NCBI RefSeq assembly: GCF_017591425.1
Contig: NW_024466607.1
Location: forward strand, 14,888,501-14,952,500
DNA length: 64,000 nucleotides
Direction of reading: 5' to 3'
Source of the DNA: Ochotona curzoniae
Lineage: Eukaryota > Chordata > Mammalia > Lagomorpha > Ochotonidae
The translations under genes were made by a program, and so were the position numbers. A model generated the notes under the pieces. That model was not told where the DNA came from, made no database searches, and saw only the letters and a list, made by a program, of their open reading frames with translations. Numbering within the stretch: position 1 is the first letter of the stretch; each line of letters begins with the position of its first letter. Shown piece after piece: positions 32,613 to 64,000 of this stretch.

Positions 32613-33840
32613 AGCCCTGTAGGAGGGGCTTAGTGAGGGGTCTGGGGTGCTCCTACCCACCCTACCTCCAAGCCCCTGCTGCCTTCCTCCCCAGCCAGCC
32701 CCTCATCCCTGCACCATGCCTGGGTACCAGCCTTCCATCGCAGTCCACACACTGCATAAGCAACAGGCTTGCTTTCTCTATCCCATGGTTCTCCAGTCCA
32801 CCCCATCTCCCTGCCACCAGGGATCATAGAAAAAAAGCTGGGGTGGCAAGAAGGAGGTGGGGAGCCAGCAGACAGCAGAGAGAGCACAGGAGGGCATCCC
32901 ACCAGGGGACAAAGCGTGCCTGCCTTGGCTCCTCTCAGCCTAATGCTTAGCCAAGGACCTCCCTGGGACCCAGGGCACCTGCAGCCCTGGAAACAGCATT
33001 TTCAAGCTGTCTCCTGCTGGGAGCTGCTTTGGAGGTTGGAATCTGCCTAGGACCAAAGCAGCAGCCGGTGATGCTCAGGGTGCCCGGTGTGGGACAGGGT
33101 AGGTGACTGGCATGGATTCAGCTCCCCAGGACCAGGACTGCTGAATCTGAGGAGGAGCGTGGCCCGATGCCTTGGCCATCTCCCTCTCTGAGCCCATGTT
33201 GGAGGGCAGATGCCAGGCACTGCTTTCCCAGCCTCCTGCATCCTGGGGTAGGGGTGTGGCAGGTGTGCACTGTCTAGAGTCAGGGGAAAAGGGTGCTGAC
33301 CACTCTGCTTTGGAGGGGGCTGTAGCAGCCCAGGCCTGTGACCTGCAAACCCTGTGGCGGGTCTGAGGGTAACACAAGCCCCTGCTCCCTCCCTGAGCTT
33401 CAGCTCAAGTGGGTAGACTTGTGTTCTCCAACTGGCCAAGCAGTTTTCCCCAGGAGTGGCAGTGAGTGCCCAGGAAAGTGGGGGGTGTCTGGACTGGCCC
33501 CCTGCCTGGCTGGTTAACAGCTGTGGAGGGGCAGCTAGGATGGAGGGAAGGGCTCTGGCAGGAAGAGGAGCCACAACTGCTAGAGGCGCCAGGGGTCTGT
33601 GAAAGAATACACAGAAATATTTAGTCTGCAAATTTTCTCAGGATGTGGGCTGCTCCCCAGAAACCAGCCTAAAGGGATTGGAACTTTAACTCCTCTCCCA
33701 GCCTCAGGGATGGATACAGCTATTCTCGAATTTAATCATGATGCATCTTGCCCTTGCTTGTGGTGCATCCTCTGTTAATCCCTTCTTTGGGAGTAGGCAC
33801 TGAGGCACAGAGGGTGGAGCTGCCACTAGGCAATCCCCTG
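32613..33840. other. Intergenic SHISA5-PFKFB4, nothing recognised
   Basis: About 1.2 kb of unique, moderately GC-rich sequence; no exon pairs or RNA gene seen. Confidence 0.45.
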
Positions 33841-33936
33841 TCTGAGTGCCTGGTTCAAGTCCTAGCTACTCTACTTCTTGCTGATGAGCACGCACCCTGG
33901 GAGACGGAAAACCAAGGCTCAGAGACCTGACTCTTG

Positions 33937-34257
33937 GGCCCAGCACAATGGCTCTGTGGCTAAATCCTCGCCTTGCAAGCACCAGGATCCCATATGAGAG
34001 AGGTTCATGTCTCAGATATTCCACTTCCCACCCAGCTCCCTCCTTGTAGCCTGGGAGAGCAGGAGAGGATGGCCCAAAGCCTGTACCCTGTACCCAACTG
34101 GGAGACCAGGAAGTCTCCTGGCTTCAGATTGAATCAGCTCCAACTGTTGCAGCCACTTGGGGAGTGGACCAGTAAAAAGATCTTTCTCTCCGTCTCACCT
34201 TGTCTATAAATCTGCCTTTCCAAAAATTAACTAAATAAATAAATCTTTACTTAAAAA
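33937..34257 (+). repeat. C-repeat SINE
   Basis: gggcccagcacaatggc to aataaatctttactt. A decayed fragment precedes it at about 33843-33905. Confidence 0.8.
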
Positions 34258-34315
34258 GACCTGGCTCCTTACATGTGCCCCTGCCTTACACTCTGCCCTG
34301 GGTGGCAAAATCACA

Positions 34316-34575
34316 GGGCTGGCCCCATGGCCTAGTAGGCTAAACCTCCACTAAGCACCAGTTCTAGTCCAGCTACCCTGCTTCTCATACAGCTCTCTGC
34401 TTATGGACTGGGAAAGCAGTGGAGGATGGCTCAAGTGCTTGGGACCCTGCACAAGCATGGGAGACCTGGAAGAGGCTCCTGGCTTTGGATCAGCTCAGCT
34501 CTGGCCCTTGGAGGGTGAAGTAGTGGATGGAAGATCTCCCTCTCTCCTTCTCTTTTCTTTCTGTAACTTAAAAAA
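34316..34575 (+). repeat. C-repeat SINE
   Basis: gggctggccccatggcc to a short A-rich tail. Confidence 0.75.
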
Positions 34576-34577
34576 AG

Positions 34578-34890
34578 ATTTTTTAAAATATTTATTTTTA
34601 TTGGGAAGACAGATTTAGAGAGAAGGAGAAACAGAAAGATCTTCCGTCTGCTGGTTCATTCCCCACATGGCTGCAATGGCCAGAGCTGAGTTGATCTGAA
34701 CCCTGGAACCAGGAACCTCTTCTGGGTCTCTCATGTGAGTGCAGGGTCTCAAGGCTTCGGGCCATCTTCTCCTACTCTCTCGGCCACAAGGAGGGAGTTG
34801 GATGGGAAATGGAACAGCTAGGACACAACTCAGCAACCATATGGGATCTCGCTGCTTGGAGGTAACCAACTGAGCCATTGTGCCAGACCC
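34578..34890 (-). repeat. C-repeat SINE
   Basis: tttatttttattgggaagac to ttgtgccagaccc. It is tail to tail with the preceding plus copy. Confidence 0.8.
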
Positions 34891-35185
34891 TTTTGAATTT
34901 TTATTAGAAAGACAAGTTTACAGAAGGGAGGATTGACAAAAAGATCTTCTGTCTGTTGGTTTACTCTCCAGATAGCCACAACGGCCAGAGCTGAGCTGAA
35001 CCGAAGTCAGGAGCTTCTCCCACACGGGTACAGGGTCCCAAGGCTTTGGGCTGTCCTTGACTGCTTTCCCAGGCCACAAGCAGAGAGCTGGATGGGAAGT
35101 GGAGCAGCCAAGACACGAACCAGTGTCCATATGGGATATCAAAGCTTGTAGGTAGATTATCCTATTGAGCCATCTCATGCTGACC
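34891..35185 (-). repeat. C-repeat SINE
   Basis: tttttattagaaagacaag to catctcatgctgacc. It is directly in tandem with the previous reverse copy. Confidence 0.8.
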
Positions 35186-35252
35186 TCCAGCAAATCTCAA
35201 AAAAAACAAACAAAAAAATCACAGCCAATGCAGTTCCCTCTGTAAGAGCCCC

Positions 35253-35631
35253 TGTGGGGAGCTGCCAGGAATTGCTGTGAATGAGCACACAGCAGGGGAG
35301 AAAAGCGGTTGGGTAAGAGCAGGTTACTTCAGGTTACTCCTTTGTAAGGGCTAAAGCAGGGGGGGACTTCCTTATTGTGGTGACTTAGGCTGGAATTTCC
35401 TGTTTTCAAGGGAAAACAAAACTGGTGTGTTTTGGGATCCCTCAGCTTGGTTTGGCTGCATTCTGAGAACTCTACATCTGATGGTGGGGCGTTTAGCATG
35501 GCTGACTTCATATTGGTTTATAGCTAAGGCCACCCACACATTGTTTACCAGGCAGCTCCCAAGTTGCATCCTCTATATATTGTGCAATAAACCAAGACAT
35601 CTGGGGGACATTCTCTCCCCGCTCTGAGTCA
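35253..35631 (+). mobile_element. Probable solo LTR (379 bp)
   Basis: TGTGGG at the start and GAGTCA at the end, flanked by cccc on both sides (35249-35252, 35632-35635). CTCTATATAT at 35571 and AATAAA at 35586-35591 are arranged like an LTR promoter and poly(A) site. The 4-bp duplication suggests a class I ERV. The C-run makes the exact boundary uncertain. No internal retroviral sequence is present. Confidence 0.55.
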
Positions 35632-35639
35632 CCCCCGTG

Positions 35640-36560
35640 AATCATGGCATCTACGGAGGGGGCTGGGACCTCTCACCCCCAGCCAGCCACTGGGAATAGT
35701 TCTGTGGTGTCCTAAAAAGAGCTGGGGAAGAGGGGCAGGGGGTGGGGATGGTCCTGAAGCAGCTACAGGGGTAGGAGAGAGCTCAGAACACCCGACATTG
35801 TTCACACCTTAAGGCCAAATCCACAGGAGCCCTTGGGTGCCCCCAGGCCCCTCCAGGCCACAGGCCTTTCTCCTCGTGGACACTCTATGCTAATCCCCAG
35901 GTGTAAACCCCTTAGACCTGCCTCCCCGCGGGATAAACTACTCTGGTTTTCAGATGGGAGGGTATCTTGGAGACCATTTGTTGCCGAGGGCTACTCTGCC
36001 TGCCTGCTACCCGAGCCTGCTGCCCTGCTGGATGCCCCGTACCAGGAAGCAGGAACTTGAGGCAGAGCCCAGACTCGAATGACTGTTGGGCGAGGGAGGC
36101 CATGTTCCCAGCTGGAGTTATTCCAAGTTGTTGCCTTGGTGTGAGAGAGGAATTCCAAGCCGAGATAAAGCACCAAGAGTGGAGGTTAAAGAGGTGAGCG
36201 CCAACAGCCTCAGGATGGGCGCAAGTGCGGTGGCTCCCTGTACTGGGGGGCACTGGTGGTGGGAGGTGGTGTGTGTGTCCTAATTGAATAGACAAGCAGG
36301 GCAGGGTTTGGGTGGGGTTCAGTGCCTATAGGGGCCTCCAGGGTTCCTGGCGTCTCCACAGGCGCAAGGGAGTGTGTTCATCAAGGCATCCTGTGTGTGA
36401 TGGGGCTGTCCCAGGGCCATCATGAGTGAGTATGCTAAGTCCCCAAGGGATGAGGTAGGATTTTAGCCATGACACAGGGCTGAGGTGAGGACCAGGCCAC
36501 CCAGCCCACCTCAAACCAGGCCCTCCAGTGTGGGACACAGGCAGTGCAAGCAAAAGTCAC
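35640..36560. other. Intergenic, nothing recognised
   Basis: Unique sequence; a short GT-rich stretch lies near 36240-36280. Confidence 0.4.
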
Positions 36561-36569
36561 AACTTATAG

Positions 36570-36660
36570 AGCCTGGATGGAAAGTGGAGCACCAGGGATT
36601 CAAACTGGTGCCCATGTGGGATGCTGGTGTTACAAGTGATGCCTTTACCTGCTATCCAAG
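36570..36660 (-). repeat. SINE head fragment
   Basis: gcctggatggaaagtggagc and ggtgcccatgtgggatgc mark the reverse 5' half of a copy. Confidence 0.65.
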
Positions 36661-36705
36661 TACTTCTTTTTAAAATTACTTGTATTAACTTTTCTTTTAG
36701 ATGTT

Positions 36706-36735
36706 TGCTATTATTATTGTTATTATTATTATTAC
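36706..36735. repeat. (ATT)n microsatellite
   Basis: ttattattgttattattattatta lies in the tail of the adjoining reverse SINE. Confidence 0.8.
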
Positions 36736-37019
36736 AAAGTTAGATATACAGAGAGGAAGATCTTCTGTCCGACGGTACACTCCCCAAGTGACTGCAATGG
36801 CCAGAGCTGAGCCAATCTGAAGCCAGGAGTCTGGAGCCTCTTCTGGATCTCCCATGTGGGTGCTGGGTCCCAAGGCTTTGGGCCATTCTCAACTGCCTTC
36901 CCAGGCCACAAGCAAGGAGGTGATGGAAGTTGAGCTGCCAGGATTAGAACCGGCGCCCATATGGGATCCCGGTGTGTTCAAGGTGAGGACTTTAGCCGCT
37001 AGGCCACCATGCTGGGTCC
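36736..37019 (-). repeat. Young C-repeat SINE
   Basis: aaagttagatatacagagagg to caccatgctgggtcc, close to consensus. Confidence 0.9.
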
Positions 37020-37369
37020 TAGGAGTTTGCTTTTAATAACACCAAATAAATAACTTTAAGAAAATAACCAGGCAGATTCCTGGCTGCTTTCATCAAGGCA
37101 CAAAACAAAAACTAGTTTACCTCTACAAGGGTGTCTCTTGCAGCCTCAAGCTGAGAAAGCCCAGTATCAAATCCAAGGGCTGACTCTGGTTTCCAAGTTA
37201 GAATGTTCTAGAATGTCACCAAAACTGGTGGGAGTAGTTGCTCAGCAACCCCAAAACTGGGCCCAATACACAGCAAGCTCATCAAGGACATTGCTGGCGA
37301 GTGAAGGCTGAAGCGGAGCAAGGGGTCAGACAGCTAGACTCCCCAAGGGGATTAAGGCAAGTGAATTTG

Positions 37370-37660
37370 GGAGTTGGCATTGGAGTATGGCAGGTTAAGC
37401 TGCTGCCCTGTATTGGAGTGTCCAGTCCAGCAGCCCAGCTTGTGATCCAGCTCTCTGCTAATGTGACTGTGAAGGCAACAGAAGATGGCCCAAGTACTTG
37501 GGCCCCTGCCACCCAGGTAGGGGGCCCAGATAAAGCTCCTGGCGTCTGGCTTAGGCCTGGCTATTGAGGATATTTAGGAAATGAACCAGCAGCAAATGGA
37601 AGAGTCTCTCATTCTCTCTCTCTCTCTCACTCACTCTCTCCCCTTCTCCCTCTTTTACCT
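37370..37660 (+). repeat. Old C-repeat SINE with CT-rich tail
   Basis: gttaagctgctgccctg, acttgggcccctgcc and a tail expanded to tctctctctc. Confidence 0.7.
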
Positions 37661-37850
37661 AGGACAGGCCAAAGCCATTTGCTTCTTCTGGGTCTCCTAC
37701 CCAGATGGCAAGGATCCAAGTACTTGGCCCATCTTCTGCTGTTTTTTTTTTTTTTTTTTTCAGGCACATTAGCAAGGAGCTGGACTGGAAGTGGAACAGC
37801 CAGAATACAAACTGCTCTACCACATAATGCTGGCCCTAATAAATAAATCT
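37661..37850 (-). repeat. Old SINE fragment with poly(T) interruption
   Basis: cttcttctgggtctccta to aatgctggccct. A run of 20 T (37741-37760) lies where the family has ttcccagg. Confidence 0.65.
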
Positions 37851-37870
37851 TTTAAAAATGTTCTATCCAG

Positions 37871-37975
37871 GGGCCTAGCGTGGTAGCCTAGCGGGTAAAG
37901 TCCTAGCCTTGCATAAGCCGCTTATGGAGTGAGCCAGCAAATGGAATCTCTCTGTAAATCTGACTTCCCAATAAA
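37871..37975 (+). repeat. Miniature internally deleted SINE
   Basis: The head (ggggcctagcgtggtagcc to gccttgca) joins directly to the 3' end (ttatggagtgagccagc to caataaaaac). Only about 105 bp remain. Confidence 0.75.
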
Positions 37976-38876
37976 AACATTGGAATAATGGAGAATCTTG
38001 TGACACCAAAGAGGACAAGGTGCCAAGCCCACACACCCTCACAAACCACACAGACCTAAACTGGTAACAAAGGTAATAAGAGAAACTTACCAGAGCTGCA
38101 CCTGTTACACAAGAACTGCAAAACAGTAAGGGTGATAAGCTAAAAAACCCTTGCTGCACCTGAGGTTGGTCACCTGGGGGGTGCTATGGCAGCAGTTCCA
38201 GCTCAATCAGGGTGACTGTCCCCAGCGGGGCAGCAGCAAGCAGGACACCAGAGGCAGTGAACTGCGACAGGGACTGCAATCCCAGAAGCACACCTGGGAT
38301 CGCAGAACTCTGCAGTTAGGGCGAGTTCCCAGGCTCCCAAAGTGCCTCCCACACAGGTGATTTGCATCCCTGAATGCGGCTGGAGAACAGCCCCTTTAGT
38401 TGGAGAACTCCACCCAGAGCCCTAGGGCCACACACTGGGATGTGGGCATCTCCAGTCTAATTTTGATTCAGTAGCAGCCAGAGGCCTCCCTTCAAAGTGT
38501 TTACCAGGCCCAGTCCCCTCTGAAAATCCTGTCCCACTCCGGCCCTTCCCAAGCTCTGACCTGGGCCTCCACCCCTCTCTGCTCCAGCCCCTGGCTGGCC
38601 AGCCTGCCCTCTCTCCGACCCTTTGTCCTGGCTGTGGACCCCTCAGGCCTCTGCTCACTTTGGTGAAGCTTCCTGCCACCCTGCCTGTACCCTACCCTCT
38701 GTTAGCTGCCCCCTACTCCAAATTCCCTCCCCTCTGTGGGTCTCCCCAGTGGGACTGACAGGCCAAAAGTTCTGAATAACTTTTTTCCCCCAAAATGGCA
38801 GCAAAGGACTTTTGCAGCCACTAGACAAGGCAGGAGGATAGGCCGGGAGTTTAGACAGGGACATGGCTGCCAAGTA

Positions 38877-39149
38877 TGTTACTGACCGGGGTTCTCGTCT
38901 TCCTAGAAGAAAAATCAGACGTGAGACAGAGGGGAGAGGTAAGTGGGGTGCAGAGTTTAATAAAGACAAACAACAAGGACAGTACAACTGGTAGACCAGG
39001 CGGGCAGCCCCAGGAAAGGACCAGAACCCAGACTGCAGTCTAGTGGAGCCTGAGGGCTCCTGTTCTTCCTGCCCCCGCCTCCTTCCCTTGGACAAAGGGT
39101 TTGGCAGGCATGCAACCAGTAAAAATTCAGAGTTTCATTACCCACTGTC
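38877..39149 (-). mobile_element. Possible antisense LTR fragment
   Basis: Read on the minus strand, ATTAAA (38958-38963) is followed by a pyrimidine-rich stretch and gagaaccccgg, then an end in CA. This is R-U5-like in style. No clear target duplication was found, so the call is weak. Confidence 0.35.
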
Positions 39150-39159
39150 ACCAGACTCT

Positions 39160-39525
39160 GGTGCCAGCATCCTATTTAGGCACCAGTTCTAGTCCCAGCT
39201 GCTCCACTTTCGATCCAGCTCCATGTTAATGTGCCTGGGAAACTAGCGAAGGATGGCTCAAGTCCTTGGATCCATCCACCCAAGTGAGAGCCCAAAGAAG
39301 TGGGCTAAGCCACCTGGATCTCACGTGGGCACCCATCGGTGTCCCAGTTGATCCACTTCTGATCCAGCTCCCTGCCAACAAAAGGATGGTAACCACACAG
39401 GACACCTGGATGAGCTCCTGGCTCCTGGCTCCTGGCTTTAGCCATCTGGGGAATGAATCAGCAGATGAAGGTCTCTGTCTCTCTCTGTAACTTTGACTCT
39501 CAAGCGAAGAAATCAATCTTTAAAG
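39160..39525 (+). repeat. C-repeat SINE with partial internal duplication
   Basis: The box-B to gatccagctcc segment occurs twice (39180-39225, 39320-39372) before the usual tail tcaatcttt. It abuts the probable PFKFB4 poly(A) site. Confidence 0.65.
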
Positions 39526-39539
39526 TCAACCTAAGTTAA

Positions 39540-41293
39540 CATATTTTAAAGAATTTATTGCAAAGAATGCTGGGCACAGTGTAATGAGTGGCTGTGACCA
39601 TGCATTCCAGGGAAGCAGGACACTTGCCATCCACACGCATCGGCCACCAAGGCCACCCCTGGGCAGCCCACACAGAGGCCACTCCAGAACCAAGGCTGGC
39701 TAGCAGGGGGCTGCCCGCACCCTTGTCCTCATCGCAGACCTCCAGCTACCCTGTCCCAGGCCTGGTCATGCGTTTGACTCCAGCAGCACCCACCTTTCCT
39801 CCACACACAATGGGCCTTGAGGGTCTCACCTTAGGAGACCCCCAGATGGGCAGACCCAGTTGCTGACTGAAGGAACCCCTATGGCAACAAAGGAGGGTGT
39901 GTCCAGCTGACCAAAGTCACCAAAACTGCGAGGGATACAGGAGCCAAGGTACAGTCCCCTGTCCCGAAGGCAGCGGTTAGATTTTCAGGTCTAGGGAGAC
40001 CTCCACTGGCCCCATGACAGGCTTGGTCCACCTGCATCTTTCCACAGCAGTGACAACATCAAGCAGGGTCAGGGGACTTCTCTCAGGGGAGGGGGCACCT
40101 GCAGAGGGCCTGGGGCTGGACAAGAAAGGTCGTTCAGCCAGGCTGGTGCAAAGCGAGCTTGGGTGCCAGGAGCCTGGCCTCCCTTGCTTGGCTTTGAATC
40201 ACACACTCTCTGGCCCGGGCCCATACGGCCAGCCTGTCTCTCTGTCAGCTATCAGATGGGCATAGGGCCCATGGCCTGAACCCAGAAGGGCTCAGAGGCA
40301 TGACCGAGGCCAGCCTTCATGAGGCCTTTGTCACCAGGCACAGGAGTACCCAGTGACAAGCTGTGATGTGGTTGGGAAATCTCCCTCCATTCCGGCTGTC
40401 CGCACTCCTGCCCACTCTGTGACCACAGGTCAATAGGTAGAGACCCACAAACCCAGGACCATGACACTGCCTGAGGCATCTGCGGCAAACACCCATGCCC
40501 GCCCCCACTCCTGCACACATTCTTATATGGACACAAAGTGGCCACAAGTGGGGGTGGCCACCTCCTCCCCAGCCGTCCCCACAGACACAGTCGGGCAGGG
40601 GAGGTGGGGCAGCATCTGCCTTTAAGCACTTGGGTGTGGGCACTGTGGGGGGAATGAATATAAGGCCCTGTCTTACGTGGCTTCACCGTGAACAGTAGGA
40701 AAGGATGGCCAGGGCCACCGTCTCTTCAGGATATCCCGTGCATGCGAGGGACAAGGGGTGAGGTGATGGCCCTCCCCGCAGGCGGGGTGGGGACACAGGT
40801 CTGGCAGTGCTACCCACAAGGCCCGTACCCCAGCTCCCCAGGTTGAAGGGGCTCCCTTCCCACCTGCAGCAGAAGTGGTAGCTCGGAGTCCCACGAGGAC
40901 CTGTGGCTTAGGAAGTGACCACACCGAGGACCACAGAGGGCCCCGCACGGGCACCAGATCCATGCAGGGCCACAGCAGGCTCATCCCAGCAAGCTCTTGC
41001 CGTTTCACATTTGATGGTTTCACATGTCCCAAGGCTCATGGTGAACAAGAACGGCTGAGGGCCGCAGCAGAGTCCAGTCCGGTCCACAGGCCCCCAGCCT
41101 GCACGCATGCACAGCAGCGCTGCCAGCCAGCCAGCCAGCTACGTCACTGTCGGTGAGGAGGGCGCCAGCAGGGGCCCCATGAGCTGCCAGCCACTGTGGC
41201 TCCTGCATGGTGACAGACACACGCTAAGGACATCCAGGGCCGCCACCTTGGCAGAGATCCACACCAGTCCAAGGCTCACTGTGGACGACACAG
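39540..41293 (-). other. PFKFB4: PFKFB4 3' untranslated region (probable)
   Basis: About 1.7 kb free of SINEs lies between the stop and the first strong minus-strand AATAAA. The length fits the long 3' UTR of PFKFB4. No other gene is seen in it. Confidence 0.55.
39554..39559 (-). terminator. PFKFB4: PFKFB4 polyadenylation signal (candidate)
   Basis: AATAAA on the minus strand, the first one downstream of the PFKFB4 stop, just before a plus-oriented SINE begins. Confidence 0.5.
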
Positions 41294-62812
<21,519 letters not shown>

Positions 62813-64000
62813 GCCGGGGCCGAGGGGAGGCGGAGTGCGCCGCTCCAGACCCAGCAGCCGGGCCACCTCGGGCCACCCGAGGCCCCGCCCCTCGCGCCCC
62901 GCCCCTCCTCCAGCCGCGACTACACCTGTCCATCTTCCCGGAAGCCCCGCCCAAGAACGGGTGGGCTCCACCCACCCCGGCGGGGCCCCGGTCTCCCAGG
63001 ACGCATGCCCAACTCGCCCGTCGTTCCCTTCAGGGACCCAGCGCGGCCAGGGCGGAGAATGCGCATGCCCGACTCCCAACCGGCTCAAGGCCCGGATGGT
63101 GCAGGCCCCGCCCTGGTTGGGCGGAGCCAGCCGCTCAACACGCCCGAGGTGATTTGCATAGGCCCTGCAGCCCCGCCCCCGAGGCGTCCGTTCTGGGCTG
63201 TTCGTGACCCCAGGGATCCTGGGAGAGGAGGGTTTGCAGCGACCCTTGCTTGGCCGGAGTCCCTGGGCTGCGGTCCTGGCCGCCAGCACCCTGGCGCCTG
63301 TCTGGCCCTGCACCGAGCCCCCTCCGCACTCGCGGCTTTATCTCAGGGACGGGGACACTGGGCAAGCCTTGGAACCCGTCGTGTTTTTCTGTGGGCCTCG
63401 GCTCCCCTAGCCCGCACCCCTCCCTGGAGTCAGTGCGGATCCCCGTGATCATGTGCCCTGGGGACTCATTAAGCCCTCACAGCAGCTTCATTCTCCTTCC
63501 AGGATTTCGTGTTTACCAATTAAATGTCTAACCATGAGTTGCACATCTTTTTAATGAGCTGTTGCCTCTTCATCAGGAATGGAATGCATACATCATCCAC
63601 CTGACGCCATCGTGCTACAGATTAGATGCGTCATTAGATGCGTCCTCTTAGGTGTCTGGCACGTCTTTGCAAATGCACAGAAGCAGGAGGCAAGGGAAGG
63701 ACAGGAGATTCAGGGACCTCAGTTCACTCACTCCTACCCAGCCCCTCTGCAAGCTTTCTACCCCCAGCTCCCACAATCCACACCCATCGCACTGCCCTCT
63801 AGCAAGGTCCACCACAGCCCTGCCAGGGTCCTCTGCAGTTCTGTCTGCCCAGTGTATGTCCAGTCTAGAACCAGGGGCCAGGGTGAGACAAGGATGGCCT
63901 TGTGCACCCCAGGAGCAGTTCCCCTCCCAGGACCTCACTGCTATACCCCGCCTGGTCACAGTCACAGCTTGGCCGGGATCCCTGGAGTGACTGATGGCAG
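62813..64000. other. Upstream of PFKFB4, no gene recognised
   Basis: Beyond the CpG island there is unique sequence. The human neighbour here is UCN2, but no urocortin-like peptide is visible on the minus strand, so it probably lies beyond the window. Confidence 0.5.

Noticed and set aside
63448..64000. Search for UCN2, the expected next gene in human order
   Set aside because: No urocortin-like peptide found on the minus strand; it probably lies beyond the window.

Overview
This is mammalian nuclear DNA. All protein genes are split by GT-AG introns, they sit in CpG-rich or GC-rich promoters, and the spaces between them are filled with one tRNA-derived SINE family. That family is the lagomorph C-repeat. 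Its youngest copies have the form I associate with pikas (Ochotona) rather than rabbit, so a pika is my best guess for the source. The gene order ATRIP - TREX1 - SHISA5 - PFKFB4 matches human 3p21.31. Human comparisons below are from memory.

Layout. Positions 1-3524 are an ATRIP intron made almost entirely of nested SINEs. ATRIP (+) exons 5-13 run from 3525 to 10684; exons 1-4 lie outside the window. TREX1 (+) follows, with a noncoding first exon near 11.2 kb and a single coding exon at 11603-12535. SHISA5 (-) is complete, from its ATG at 31489 to its stop at 13584, in six coding exons, with a 10-kb intron 2 that has collected SINEs and a 1.4-kb solo LTR. An intergenic, repeat-rich stretch (about 32-39.5 kb) carries a second LTR and a possible third. 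PFKFB4 (-) is complete, from its ATG at 62812 to its stop at 41294, in fourteen coding exons that join to exactly 469 codons. Its 3' UTR probably runs to about 39.5 kb and its CpG-rich promoter lies at about 62.6-63.3 kb. No gene is seen in the last kilobase.

How the genes relate. ATRIP and TREX1 are neighbours on one strand and both act in DNA metabolism: ATR checkpoint signalling and removal of cytosolic DNA. TREX1 and SHISA5 are convergent, with poly(A) signals only about 240 bp apart. PFKFB4 sets fructose-2,6-bisphosphate and so glycolytic flux, and has no functional link to the others. All four reading frames are intact with every splice site canonical.

I found no new biological system. 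What deserves a second look is a TREX1 Arg-to-Gly change beside the catalytic centre, a stop-free 144-nt SHISA5 intron that could be retained in frame, an ERV LTR that split a SINE, three SINE layers at one 16-bp target, a head-to-tail dimeric SINE, and a SINE-derived hairpin. Most long open frames outside the exons are SINE sequence or antisense GC-rich DNA and were left out.
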